Positions 1 to 7,627 of a stretch of DNA of 56,176 nt are shown piece by piece. The notes beneath the pieces were generated by a model that saw nothing but the letters and a program-made list of their open reading frames with translations, ran no database searches and was not told where the DNA came from. A program made the position numbers and the translations under genes. Position 1 is the stretch's first letter. Each line of letters begins with the position of its first letter. The DNA is from Nocardia sp. (GTDB lineage: Bacteria; Actinomycetota; Actinomycetes; Mycobacteriales; Mycobacteriaceae), in contig NZ_JAODNK010000138.1 of NCBI RefSeq assembly GCF_025465275.1, positions 1 through 56,176 on the forward strand. Direction: 5' to 3'.

Positions 1-275
1 AGGACAAGATCCTCGTCCAGGCCAACGAGGCCGAGACGACGACCGCCTCCGGCCTGGTCATCCCCGACACGGCGAAGGAGAAGCCCCAGGAGGGCACCGT
101 CATCGCCGTCGGCCCCGGCCGCTGGGATGAGAACGGCGCCAAGCGGATTCCGCTGGACGTCAACGAGGGCGATGTCGTCATCTACAGCAAGTACGGCGGC
201 ACCGAGATCAAGTACAACGGTGGCGAGTACCTGATTCTGTCGGCGCGCGATCTGCTGGCCGTCGTCACCAAGTAG
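1..275 (+). CDS. groES: Co-chaperonin GroES, C-terminal part
   Basis: The window opens inside this gene; about 91 codons remain, read from base 3. GroES is the heptameric lid of the GroEL folding chamber and acts in the cytoplasm. The visible part has the expected beta-barrel features: DKILVQ near its start, the mobile-loop region ETTTASGLVIP (the GLVIP contact to GroEL), then GTVIAVGPG, GDVVIYSKYGGTE and the C-terminal YLILSARDLLAVV. Families are about 97-100 residues, so only the first few codons are missing. It is followed after 143 bases by groEL1 in the same direction, the usual groESL order. The operon promoter and any heat-shock operator lie outside the window. Confidence 0.97.
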   Translation, partial: DKILVQANEAETTTASGLVIPDTAKEKPQEGTVIAVGPGRWDENGAKRIPLDVNEGDVVIYSKYGGTEIKYNGGEYLILSARDLLAVVTK

Positions 276-289
276 GGACGCACCAACTC

Positions 290-329
290 TCCGGGGCCTT
301 TGAAGGGGCTTCGCTCCCGAAACCCCGGA
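290..329 (+). promoter_or_regulatory. groES-groEL1 intercistronic hairpin
   Basis: TCCGGGG (290-296) pairs with CCCCGGA (323-329), with further pairing between AAGGGG and the CTCCC region inside. There is no T-run, so it is not a classical terminator. Its place between two cistrons fits an RNA processing or stability element; cleavage between groES and groEL1 is described in mycobacteria. The role here is inference. Confidence 0.5.
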
Positions 330-418
330 CTCTCCGCCTCGGCGTCGCCGCTTAACAGCCTCGACCCGGGGCGGAGTGCGTTCGCCCTCCCCAAACTCAC
401 TTCAGGAGTAGGTAATAC

Positions 419-2026
419 ATGCCAAAGCAGATCGAGTTCGACGAGAAGGCTCGTCGCGCACTGGAGCGTGGCGTCGATAAGCTCGCCGACGCCGTCAAGG
501 TCACCCTGGGCCCGCGCGGCCGGCACGTGGTGCTGGCCAAGTCGTTCGGCGGCCCGACCGTCACCAACGACGGTGTGACCATCGCCCGCGAGATCGATCT
601 CGAGGACCCGTTCGAGAACCTCGGCGCACAGCTCGTCAAGAGCGTCGCCACCAAGACCAACGATGTCGCGGGTGACGGCACCACCACCGCCACCGTGCTC
701 GCCCAGGCCCTCATCAAGGGCGGCCTGAAGAACATTGCGGCCGGCGCGAACCCGATGACCCTCGGCAAGGGCATGAACAAGGCCGCCGACCAGGTCACCA
801 TTGCGCTGAAGGCCGCTGCCACCCCGGTCGACGGCGAGAAGGCCATCGCTCAGGTCGCCACCGTTTCCTCGCGCGACGAGGAGATCGGCGCGCTGGTCGG
901 CAAGGCGCTCACCACCGTCGGCAAGGACGGCGTGGTGACCATCGAAGAGTCCTCCAGCACCCAGACCGAACTGGTCATCACCGAGGGCGTGCAGTTCGAC
1001 AAGGGCTACCAGTCCCCGTATTTCGTCACCGATCCGGAGACGCAGCAGGCTGTCCTCGAGGACGTCTGGATCCTGCTGAACCGCGAGAAGATCAGCTCGC
1101 TGCCCGATCTGCTGCCGCTGCTGGAGAAGATCGCGGAGTCGGGCAAGCCGGTCCTGATCATCGCCGAGGACGTCGAGGGCGAGGCGCTGTCCACCCTGGT
1201 CGTCAACGCGATTCGCAAGACCCTCAAGGCCGTTGCGGTCAAGGCCCCGTTCTTCGGTGACCGTCGCAAGGCGTTCCTGGACGACCTGGCCATCGTCACC
1301 GGTGGCACCGTGGTGAACCCGGATCTGGGCATCACCCTGCGTGAGGCCGGCCTCGAGGTGCTGGGCAAGGCCCGTCGCGTCGTGGTCACCAAGGACGAGA
1401 CCACCATCGTCGAAGGCGCCGGCACCGCCGAAGCCATCCAGGCGCGGGTTTCGCAGCTGCGCAAGGAGATCGAGAACACCGACTCCGACTGGGACCGCGA
1501 GAAGCTGGAAGAGCGCCTGGCCAAGCTGGCCGGCGGCGTCGCCGTCATCAAGGTCGGCGCGGCCACCGAGACCGAGCTCAAGGAGCGCAAGTACCGCGTC
1601 GAGGATGCGGTCTCCTCCGCCAAGGCCGCGGTCGCCGAGGGCATCGTCCCCGGCGGCGGCACCGCCCTGGTGCAGGCCGCTTCCACCCTTGTCGCCCTGC
1701 GCGATTCGCTCACGGGCGATGAGGCGGCCGGCGTCGAGGTCGTGCGGCTCGCGCTGCTGGCTCCGCTGTTCTGGATCGCCGCCAATGCGGGCGTCGACGG
1801 CGCGGTTGTCGTCTCCAAGGTCACCGACGGCAAGGACGGCTTCAACGCGGCCACCCTGACCTACGGCGACCTGGTTGCCGACGGTGTCATCGACCCGGTG
1901 AAGGTGACCCGCTCCGCGGTCGAGAACGCGATCTCGGTGGCGCGCATGGTGCTCACCACCGAGAGTGCCATTGTGGAGAAGCCGGCCGAGGAGCCGGCTG
2001 CTGCCCACCACGGCCACTCGCACTGA
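419..2026 (+). CDS. groEL1: Chaperonin GroEL1 (60 kDa)
   Basis: This 535-residue protein is a full-length GroEL/Hsp60: N-terminal LGPRGRHVVL, nucleotide-binding GDGTTTATVLAQ (about residues 85-96), apical-domain EGVQFDKGYQSPYFVTD, and hinge/ATPase GIVPGGGTAL. The C-terminus ends in a His-rich tail (AAAHHGHSH) instead of the Gly-Gly-Met repeats of the housekeeping paralogue. This identifies the GroEL1 type of actinobacteria, which sits beside groES and is often specialised; in mycobacteria GroEL1 affects mycolate synthesis and biofilm, and the His tail can bind metal. GroEL2 would be elsewhere in the genome. AGGAG lies 8-9 bases before the ATG. A strong terminator follows. Confidence 0.97.
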   Translation: MPKQIEFDEKARRALERGVDKLADAVKVTLGPRGRHVVLAKSFGGPTVTNDGVTIAREIDLEDPFENLGAQLVKSVATKTNDVAGDGTTTATVLAQALIKGGLKNIAAGANPMTLGKGMNKAADQVTIALKAAATPVDGEKAIAQVATVSSRDEEIGALVGKALTTVGKDGVVTIEESSSTQTELVITEGVQFDKGYQSPYFVTDPETQQAVLEDVWILLNREKISSLPDLLPLLEKIAESGKPVLIIAEDVEGEALSTLVVNAIRKTLKAVAVKAPFFGDRRKAFLDDLAIVTGGTVVNPDLGITLREAGLEVLGKARRVVVTKDETTIVEGAGTAEAIQARVSQLRKEIENTDSDWDREKLEERLAKLAGGVAVIKVGAATETELKERKYRVEDAVSSAKAAVAEGIVPGGGTALVQAASTLVALRDSLTGDEAAGVEVVRLALLAPLFWIAANAGVDGAVVVSKVTDGKDGFNAATLTYGDLVADGVIDPVKVTRSAVENAISVARMVLTTESAIVEKPAEEPAAAHHGHSH

Positions 2027-2062
2027 GTATGACCACGGCTCAACACTGTTGAGCAGGTGAAC

Positions 2063-2094
2063 GAGGCCCCGGACGGGAAACCGTCCGGGGCCTC
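2063..2094 (+). terminator. Rho-independent-type terminator of groESL
   Basis: A perfect 14-bp stem GAGGCCCCGGACGG / CCGTCCGGGGCCTC with a GAAA tetraloop lies 36 bases after the groEL1 stop. There is no long T-run, as is common in actinobacteria. It stands between convergent groEL1 and the gene at 2358-3332. Confidence 0.85.
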
Positions 2095-2357
2095 GCGCGT
2101 TCGAAGTGGCGGATCGAACGGCATCGTCCCAGGCCGGCGACACCTCGGTGGGCGGCACGATCCTCCAACGCGAGGCCGGTGACCTGGATCAGGCTGCGCT
2201 GCAAGGATGTCAGGCAAGGCCGAAGCGAACCGGGCAGTATCTAACCACTGACGGGCATGGTCGGGCTGCACTGCGGTCAGCGAGGCCGTGTTGTGGCAGG
2301 TCGCGACAGGCCGCAGGGCCCGGCCAAGCGGTATTGCGTGGGGGTCGGAGCGGCAGG

Positions 2358-3332
2358 TCAGGCTGCGCCGCAGCGGGCCAGGAACGCGTCGGCTTCAGCC
2401 CGGTCGTATTCGCGGATCAGTTCGCAGGAGGCTCGGAGGGCCTCGTGCACAACGGGATACATATTCGGCGGATTCCAGCTGAGGTGGGTGCGCTTCGGCT
2501 CGATCAGGAGGAACGGGGTGCCGTCGAGCGTTGGCAGGTCGGCGATCGGGGCCGTGCCGGGGATGTACAGCCAGCCCGGGTAGGTGAAATTGAACCGCAG
2601 GTAATCGATGAGGTGCTGATTGCGTTCCTCGGGTGTGAGCCCGTCATTACGTGCAAAGCGCACATTGGCCGGGTCGAGCGGTTCGGCGTCCAGATAGCCG
2701 GGGCCGCAATGCCGGAGCAGTGCGTCCTGCAGCAGGGCGTAGCAGTGGTAGAGGCGGTTTCGGACGCCGATCAGGCGGAACGAGTAGGCGCGGCGATTGT
2801 GCTGATCGAGGATCAGCAGGTCCAGATCGTCGTAGAGGGTGAAGACCTCGCGCAGGAAGAACGGCACCAGGCCCGCTTCTTCGAGCTCGTCCAGGCGGGC
2901 CATCATCTCCGGGCGCAGTCGCCAGCGCTTACGGGTCTCCTTGGACCGGCACAGCATGGTCATGGCGGCGGGGAAGGTCAGGTGGGTGGCGGCCCGGGTC
3001 GCCTCGTCGGGATGTTCGGCGAGGGCGTCCAGCTGCCGCACCAGCAATTCCAGCGTCGTATCGATGGCGGCCCCAGGATCGGCGCCGTTCTCGACCAGCG
3101 TGCCGCACAGCAGGCCGAGCACCGCCGTGTGGAACAGATCCCCGCCCGGCATGAGGTTGCGCAATTCCACGACGGCCGCATTCAGATCGGCAGGTGCCAG
3201 CGCCGACAGCAGTTGCGAGACCTCACCGCCCGCCTCCGGTGGCAGGAACAACCCGCGCCCGGAGGTGACGGATTCGATCTCTTCAGTGCTGGTAGGTCCC
3301 TTGACGAACTCGCTCAATATCTGCAGCGCCAT
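2358..3332 (-). CDS. Conserved hypothetical protein
   Basis: I do not recognise this 324-residue protein. It looks soluble and mostly helical in the first two thirds, with acidic and Leu-rich segments and no signal peptide or membrane span. The C-terminal third is rich in aromatics (FNFTYPGWLYIPG, LSWNPPNMYPVVHEAL). The ATG at 3332 is preceded by GGAAGGGG at good spacing, and codon use has the strong GC3 bias of its neighbours, so it is very likely a real gene. It is convergent with groEL1 and reads in the same direction as the sigK-rskA pair upstream, separated by 378 bases, so it is probably transcribed alone. No function is proposed. Confidence 0.8.
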   Translation of the reverse strand: MALQILSEFVKGPTSTEEIESVTSGRGLFLPPEAGGEVSQLLSALAPADLNAAVVELRNLMPGGDLFHTAVLGLLCGTLVENGADPGAAIDTTLELLVRQLDALAEHPDEATRAATHLTFPAAMTMLCRSKETRKRWRLRPEMMARLDELEEAGLVPFFLREVFTLYDDLDLLILDQHNRRAYSFRLIGVRNRLYHCYALLQDALLRHCGPGYLDAEPLDPANVRFARNDGLTPEERNQHLIDYLRFNFTYPGWLYIPGTAPIADLPTLDGTPFLLIEPKRTHLSWNPPNMYPVVHEALRASCELIREYDRAEADAFLARCGAA

Positions 3333-3710
3333 GAATCCCCTTCCGTTCAGGAAACGTGTACAACCGTGTCCTGATCCGATGAGTTACCCCAACGGAGTTG
3401 GCCGACATGCCGAAGCATGCGGTCTTCCCATGGCAATACCTCCGCCCGTTCACGCACGGGTCTCACAAGGTTTCCATCGGGCATTTTTACCGTCCCGACG
3501 CAACTCGCCGTGGACGCCGACCGATCCACGGTCGAAATCTGTTGACCTGTAAAGCAGTGTTCGCTGTCTGCGACATCGGCTTGGTTTTCGCCTCTGCCTG
3601 AGAACGAGTCAAGGGTACTCGATGAAAGCTGGTGTGACACTGGATTTCCCGCCCATCGAAATGGATCAGACTGGGCGGGTGCCCAAGATTGCGGAGCTGG
3701 GTTTACCTGC
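3333..3710. other. Intergenic region with no gene seen
   Basis: The region is visibly less GC-rich than its surroundings. Reading frames on both strands lack family motifs and the codon bias of real genes here. It presumably holds the promoter of the 2358-3332 gene. I looked for a remnant of an RskA membrane and C-terminal domain downstream of the short anti-sigma gene and saw none. Confidence 0.5.
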
Positions 3711-4022
3711 TCAGTCGTTGACTGCGCGGCTGTGCCCATTGCTGGGATAGAGCACGGTGCGGTTGTGCTGTACTGCGGTTGCTGGCGCCTGGTCTGCTGC
3801 TACGGCGGCGAGTATGCGGTCGCGGAGTGCGAGCGGCGGCGGGGTGGCCGCCGCGGTCGCGAACTGGGCGAGAGCATCTCGGGTGTGCTGCACTTCCTGG
3901 GTGAAGTCCACGCGCAGCACCGGGTCACCGGTATCCAGTAGTTCCTGCACTGCGCGCTGATCTTCGTCGCCGATCGATCCCAGCGCGACAGTGTGCGCGA
4001 GATCGATCTGGCTTTCGTTCAT
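3711..4022 (-). CDS. rskA: Short RskA-type anti-sigma-K factor lacking membrane anchor
   Basis: The 103-residue product matches only the cytoplasmic N-terminal domain of RskA anti-sigma factors: IDLAHTVALGSIGDEDQ, then helices ending PPPLALRDRILAAVAAD. Typical RskA proteins are about 230 residues, with a transmembrane helix and an extracytoplasmic domain after this part. Here the frame stops after a short hydrophilic tail (NGHSRAVND). The gene starts 1 base after the sigK stop codon, so the two are translationally coupled, and the partner is almost certainly SigK. A soluble form could not receive a periplasmic signal by regulated proteolysis. It may be a genuine soluble anti-sigma factor or a truncated gene; symbol by position and domain. 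Confidence 0.75.
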   Translation of the reverse strand: MNESQIDLAHTVALGSIGDEDQRAVQELLDTGDPVLRVDFTQEVQHTRDALAQFATAAATPPPLALRDRILAAVAADQAPATAVQHNRTVLYPSNGHSRAVND

Positions 4023-4023
4023 C

Positions 4024-4656
4024 TCACGTCACTCCCAAACTTTTCTTGAGTCGTGTCAGTCCATCCCGAATACGGGACTTAACGGTAGGTAACCCTACGC
4101 CGAGGTATACCGCGACCTCGGCATATGTCCGTCCGCCGAAGTAGGCGAGCGAGATGGCTTCCCGCTGCGTCTCCGTCAGGGTCGCGAGACCCTGCAGGAC
4201 CGCCTGCTGTTCCAGCCGTCGTCCCACTTCTTCGGTGACTTCATCGAATTCGTTACCGAGTGTGCTCGTGCCGTAAGCGACTTCGCGCTGTGCGTGGGCT
4301 TGCTCGGCGCGCACGCGATCGACCGCGCGGCGATGGGCAAGTGTCATGAGCCAGGTAACGGCGGAGCCCTTGGCCGGATCGAAATTGGCTGCGGTGCGCC
4401 AGATCTGGAGATAGACCTCCTGTGTGGTCTCCTCCGCGTACCCCGGATCGTGTAGCACCCGTAGCACCAGCCCGAACACCCGCGCGCAGGTGCGGTCGTA
4501 CAGCTCGGCGAATGCCCGCTCGTCCGACTCCCCGCAACGTCCGAGAAGTGCAGCTAGCTCGAGGCTTTCGGCTGCGCGCGCCGTCATCGCAGAGGAGTCG
4601 CCCTCTGCGGCCGGCGGCCGCGCTGTCACAACGCTCCGTTCTGTGTCATCGGCCAC
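4024..4656 (-). CDS. sigK: ECF RNA polymerase sigma factor SigK
   Basis: This 210-residue ECF sigma factor has region 2 (AFAELYDRTCARVFGLVLRV, EETTQEVYLQIW, then AHRRAVDRVR) and region 4 (LTETQREAISLAYFGG with the helix-turn-helix TYAEVAVYLGVGLPTVKSRI). Together with its pairing to an RskA-like gene this gives SigK. In mycobacteria SigK controls secreted antigens such as mpt70/mpt83 and is held inactive by membrane RskA. The GTG start at 4656 has a weak candidate -10 (CAGGCT, six bases upstream) and no clear Shine-Dalgarno; a later start at the internal Met near residue 24 is possible. The N-terminal 25 or so residues are low-complexity and poorly conserved in the family. Confidence 0.88.
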   Translation of the reverse strand: MADDTERSVVTARPPAAEGDSSAMTARAAESLELAALLGRCGESDERAFAELYDRTCARVFGLVLRVLHDPGYAEETTQEVYLQIWRTAANFDPAKGSAVTWLMTLAHRRAVDRVRAEQAHAQREVAYGTSTLGNEFDEVTEEVGRRLEQQAVLQGLATLTETQREAISLAYFGGRTYAEVAVYLGVGLPTVKSRIRDGLTRLKKSLGVT

Positions 4657-5014
4657 GAGGGTAGCCTGCCGCTATAACCTCCTTTCGGGTGGGGGTATCG
4701 GCAAAACGACTGTCGCGCAGCGGTTTTCCGTTTTGTACCGACTTGCCCAAAGCTGCCCTGAAGAGGGACACGCCGTGACACGCCGGAGCTTTTGGGAAAC
4801 GCCGAAGCTTCGCCAGTGGAGAACCGATTCCCGCCGGAGCAGTGGCCGGTTGTTTGCTAGGCATTCGGCGCGCCGTGCCGCGCGGATGGGAAATTTCCTG
4901 AACTCGCACCACCCGTGGTCAGCGCCAACGTCCTTGTGGCCCGAGGAAAAGGCACCGTGCGCCTCGCCCGCACCGCTGGTAAGCAGCAGTCACAGGGGTA
5001 CGGGAGAAAAACGA
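4657..5014. other. Intergenic region between sigK and whiB3
   Basis: This 358-bp stretch holds no convincing gene on either strand. It should carry the sigK promoter on its left side and the 3' end of the whiB3 transcript on its right. AAAGGAGG occurs near 4677-4684 (minus strand) but is too far from the sigK start to be its ribosome binding site. Confidence 0.5.
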
Positions 5015-5308
5015 CTATGCGACCGCCCGGCGGCGGTTACGGCGGGCGTGCATCTCACGCTCGGTCTCGGACATTCCACCCCAGATTCCGTACGGCTCAC
5101 TCACCTTCAGGGCGTGTGAACGGCACTGCAGCAGGACGGGGCAGGCCCGGCAGACTTCCTTGGCGCGCATCTCGCGCTGGGCCCGAGCCCGGCCACGTTC
5201 GCCGTCCGGATGGAAGAACACCGAAGAGTCCTGTCCCCGGCAGGACCCGCGCATCTGCCAGTCCCAGACATCGGCATTCGGACCAGGGAGGTGGGTTGGC
5301 ATAGGCAT
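5015..5308 (-). CDS. whiB3: WhiB3-type iron-sulfur transcriptional regulator
   Basis: The 97-residue protein has the four WhiB cluster cysteines at C23, C53, C56 and C62, the spacing of M. tuberculosis WhiB3, plus the GIWGG turn and a basic C-terminal tail (RRNRRR). The N-terminus (LPGPNADVWDWQ) and FFHPDGERGRAR are characteristic of WhiB3. WhiB proteins bind [4Fe-4S], sense redox state or NO, and work with the primary sigma factor; WhiB3 controls redox and lipid metabolism in mycobacteria. I chose the ATG at 5308 because GAGGAG lies just upstream; a longer frame to 5422 starts in the leader. The neighbourhood (groEL1 on one side, Rv3415c-like and sigD on the other) is the same as in M. tuberculosis. 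Confidence 0.93.
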   Translation of the reverse strand: MPMPTHLPGPNADVWDWQMRGSCRGQDSSVFFHPDGERGRARAQREMRAKEVCRACPVLLQCRSHALKVSEPYGIWGGMSETEREMHARRNRRRAVA

Positions 5309-5447
5309 GGTGAACTCCTCTTGGTGCGAGCTCGTCGGCATTGTCGAGCGGTGCTTGTGGCAACAGTCAGGCGGCATCACCGGTGCCCCGGCGATCGCTC
5401 TCCATCGGTGCCGCAATTTCACACGGCGCCGATGGCGGCGATGTCGT

Positions 5448-5477
5448 ACGTTAGGTCCGACAATGAATTCGAGTCAA
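5448..5477 (-). promoter_or_regulatory. Candidate whiB3 promoter
   Basis: On the minus strand TTGACT (5477-5472) and TAACGT (5453-5448) are separated by 18 bp, a good match to a primary-sigma promoter. Transcription from here would give a leader of about 130 nt before the whiB3 ATG. Confidence 0.6.
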
Positions 5478-5907
5478 TAGTTCGTTCCTCTGGGATTCGA
5501 ATACCGGCGCATTAGAGAATTAACATCTTTGCTGTTTACAAAGTGGGGCGACTGTGGTGATACTGATCGGTTGCCCAGGAGCCGTCGCGGCGCACGATAG
5601 GTCAGGCGAGTTGATGAAGTACCTGGTGAGGGCCGCTTTTTGTCCGCGAATGCGAGCAATCCCGGCTATGTCGGAGTCGCGATCAGCGTGATCTCAGCCA
5701 TTGCGCCGGCTCTCTCGATGACGGTAGAGATGGCCGATTCGAGGCCGACAGGTTAATAGCGCGAAACGCCATACGAATTCCTTACGGGCGTGCTAGGCGA
5801 TAGCGAGCACAGATTTACGGAGTGGAAACATAAACGCAGTAGAGAATGCTGCAATGTTGCTGTGCTTCTGTGATATGGCGGCCACGGTCGGCTCCGGTGG
5901 CACTGGT

Positions 5908-5913
5908 TACAGT
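5908..5913 (+). promoter_or_regulatory. Candidate leaderless -10 box, Rv3415c-like gene
   Basis: TACAGT is followed by six bases and then the GTG at 5920, so transcription would begin at or next to the start codon. No Shine-Dalgarno is present. Confidence 0.6.
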
Positions 5914-5919
5914 GCGACA

Positions 5920-6888
5920 GTGCCTGTGCTCGAAGTGAACTCACTACTCGCCGATACCGCTTTCGGTGCCACCCCCGGCCGCGCTGCTGCCGGATTGCCC
6001 ACACCCGGTGATTCGACCGAGAGCTGGCTGCGCGCGGTCGCACTCGGCGGTGTCGGGCGCTACGCCGCCGCCCGGACCGAACTCCGCCGCGCCCGCGCGG
6101 GGACCACCGATCCGGTGCTGCGCTCGCTCACTCACAGTCTCGGAGGCTCCCTGCTGCGCCAGCTCGGCTGGCATGCGCACGCCGCCGTGGCCGACGGCCG
6201 CGCCGCTGCCCTCGTCCTGTCCGCGACCCCCGCGCCGGGGGCCGGCGCGGGCGGTTCCGCCGCCTCCGGGGTCATCCTCAGGTCGGATATTGCTCGTGCC
6301 GAAGCGGTTTGCGATGCATTGACGGGCCTGGCCGCCGACGCTCTCGGCACCGCTCGCCCGGCGCTTGCTGCCCGGCTGCTACAGCGTTGCCGCGCACAGT
6401 TCGATAGTGCCGGCGACGAGTCTTCTGCCCTGTGGCGACAGCGCATCCGCCTGCACTGGGTGTCTGCTGAGACGGCGCTGTCGGCTCCGGGCGCCGGTTT
6501 GATCGCCGCGCCGGAACCGGATGGCCGGAATCCGCTCCCCGGGGAGGCCGCGAGCGGAACCTCGGACCCGGCCCTCGCGCATGCCGAAATGGCGCTCGCA
6601 CTGGCAGAGAACTCGCCCTCGCAGCGCCACCGGGTCAAATCCCGGCTACTGGTCGCCGCCGCGGCCGCGGCCTCCGGTGACCTCGATCGGTCCCGCCGCC
6701 TCGCCGCCGAAACCGTCAGGGAATGCCGGGAATTCGAACTCCTGCCACTGCGCTGGGCGTGCGCCATGCTGCGCTCCGGGGTGGACCCGGAGTCGGGCGG
6801 CGCCGCCGAGGCGGCCGAATGCGCACGTTTGCTGGAGGCTCGCGGAGGGCGATTGCGTTCGGCCACCGACCTTCTCGGCCGTCCCTGA
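5920..6888 (+). CDS. Conserved hypothetical protein (Rv3415c-like, TPR-like)
   Basis: The 322-residue soluble protein lies between whiB3 and sigD exactly where M. tuberculosis has Rv3415c. It is Ala/Leu/Arg-rich with repeated helical pairs (for example SWLRAVALGGVGRYAAARTE, then HAHAAVADGRAAAL and VKSRLLVAAAAAASGDLD), suggesting TPR-like helical repeats rather than an enzyme. A Gly/Ala-rich loop (about residues 104-120) interrupts it. I set the start at GTG 5920, giving MPVLEVNSLLAD, because it sits six bases after a TACAGT -10 box; the longer frame from 5854 runs through promoter sequence. Function unknown; its constant place beside sigD suggests a link to that regulon. Confidence 0.8.
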   Translation: MPVLEVNSLLADTAFGATPGRAAAGLPTPGDSTESWLRAVALGGVGRYAAARTELRRARAGTTDPVLRSLTHSLGGSLLRQLGWHAHAAVADGRAAALVLSATPAPGAGAGGSAASGVILRSDIARAEAVCDALTGLAADALGTARPALAARLLQRCRAQFDSAGDESSALWRQRIRLHWVSAETALSAPGAGLIAAPEPDGRNPLPGEAASGTSDPALAHAEMALALAENSPSQRHRVKSRLLVAAAAAASGDLDRSRRLAAETVRECREFELLPLRWACAMLRSGVDPESGGAAEAAECARLLEARGGRLRSATDLLGRP

Positions 6889-6915
6889 GTAGTTCCCGGG
6901 ATGTCCCTGAGTAGT
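6881..6915 (+). repeat. Short direct duplication at the 3' end of the Rv3415c-like gene
   Basis: GTCCCTGAGTAGT occurs at 6881-6893 and again at 6903-6915 (22-bp period). The first copy contains the stop codon TGA at 6886-6888. Confidence 0.8.
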
Positions 6916-6961
6916 CCCCGAGACTGACCCCCGTAACGACTGGCCTGAATGCGCCAGCCGC

Positions 6962-6967
6962 TATTGT
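6962..6967 (+). promoter_or_regulatory. Candidate sigD -10 box
   Basis: TATTGT stands about 80 bases before the chosen sigD start in a 157-bp intergenic region. I could not assign a convincing -35. Confidence 0.35.
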
Positions 6968-7045
6968 TGGGACCGTTCCGCCCCTCCGCGGAAGCACCGG
7001 CCGCCAGCCGTGGTGCCACTCGTAACGCCAGGAACAGCTCTGACG

Positions 7046-7627
7046 ATGAACAACGCGGGTGAGGAGTTGGACCCAGCTGTCGTCGCTGCCGCAGCGCAGG
7101 GCGATCGGTCTGCTCTAGCCCAGGTACTGGAGAGCATCCGCCCACTGGTGGTGCGGTATTGCCGCGCGCGCATCGGGTCGGCCGAAAGAGGTCAGCTCTC
7201 CGCCGACGATGTCGCGCAGGAGGTTTGTCTGGCCGTCATGACAGCTCTGCCCCGTTATCAGGATCAGGGCCGACCGTTCATGGCTTTCGTGTACGGCATC
7301 GCCTCCCACAAAGTCGCCGACGCTCATCGCAATGCCGCCCGTAACAAAGCGGATGCCATGGCCGAAGTACCGGATGTCATATCCACCGACCAGGGGCCGG
7401 AACAGCGAGCTCTCGATTCGGAAACGAGTCGGCAGATGAACAGTCTGCTGGCCACGCTTCCGGAAAAGCACCGCGAGATCCTGATCCTGCGCTTGGTTAT
7501 GGGTTTGTCAGCCGAAGAAACCGCAGTTGCCGTGGGCAGTACGGCAGGTGCTATACGAGTCGCCCAGCATCGGGCACTCGCGAAACTCAAGACTCAAGTG
7601 GCGAGGGCAGGTGAAATGTATGGCTAG
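7046..7627 (+). CDS. sigD: ECF RNA polymerase sigma factor SigD
   Basis: The 193-residue product has region 2 (RPLVVRYCRARIG, LSADDVAQEVCLAVMTALPR, FVYGIASHKVADAHR) and region 4 (LPEKHREILILRLVMGLSAE, then AVGSTAGAIRVAQHRAL), closely resembling M. tuberculosis SigD. SigD is involved in stringent-response and starvation gene expression. I chose ATG 7046, preceded by AGGAAC; an upstream GTG at 7010 in the same frame gives 12 more residues without a clear ribosome binding site. It overlaps the next gene by 8 bases. That gene is its anti-sigma factor, so the pair is translationally coupled. Synteny on both sides supports the assignment. Confidence 0.93.
   Translation: MNNAGEELDPAVVAAAAQGDRSALAQVLESIRPLVVRYCRARIGSAERGQLSADDVAQEVCLAVMTALPRYQDQGRPFMAFVYGIASHKVADAHRNAARNKADAMAEVPDVISTDQGPEQRALDSETSRQMNSLLATLPEKHREILILRLVMGLSAEETAVAVGSTAGAIRVAQHRALAKLKTQVARAGEMYG

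Larger units (their letters stand above)
5309..5919. other. Long divergent intergenic region, whiB3 leader and AT-richer spacer
   Basis: No gene seen. The left part (5309 to about 5441) would be a transcribed whiB3 leader of about 130 nt, with GC-rich self-complementary segments near 5425-5440. The right part (about 5450-5850) is notably AT-rich for this genome, with scattered short frames only. The promoter of the 5920 gene is at its right end. Confidence 0.5.

Noticed and set aside
182..2158. Long open frame (658 codons) antisense to groEL1
   Set aside because: It mirrors the GC3 bias of groEL1, has a His/Asp/Gly-rich composition without any domain, and covers a clearly conserved gene.
3372..3400. 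Fifth copy of the 128-bp repeat near GATGAGTTACCCCAACGG
   Set aside because: Only about 12 bases resemble the core; both ends are missing.
3347..3739. 130-codon minus frame as a split RskA C-terminal domain
   Set aside because: No hydrophobic helix and no RskA motif; composition is non-coding.
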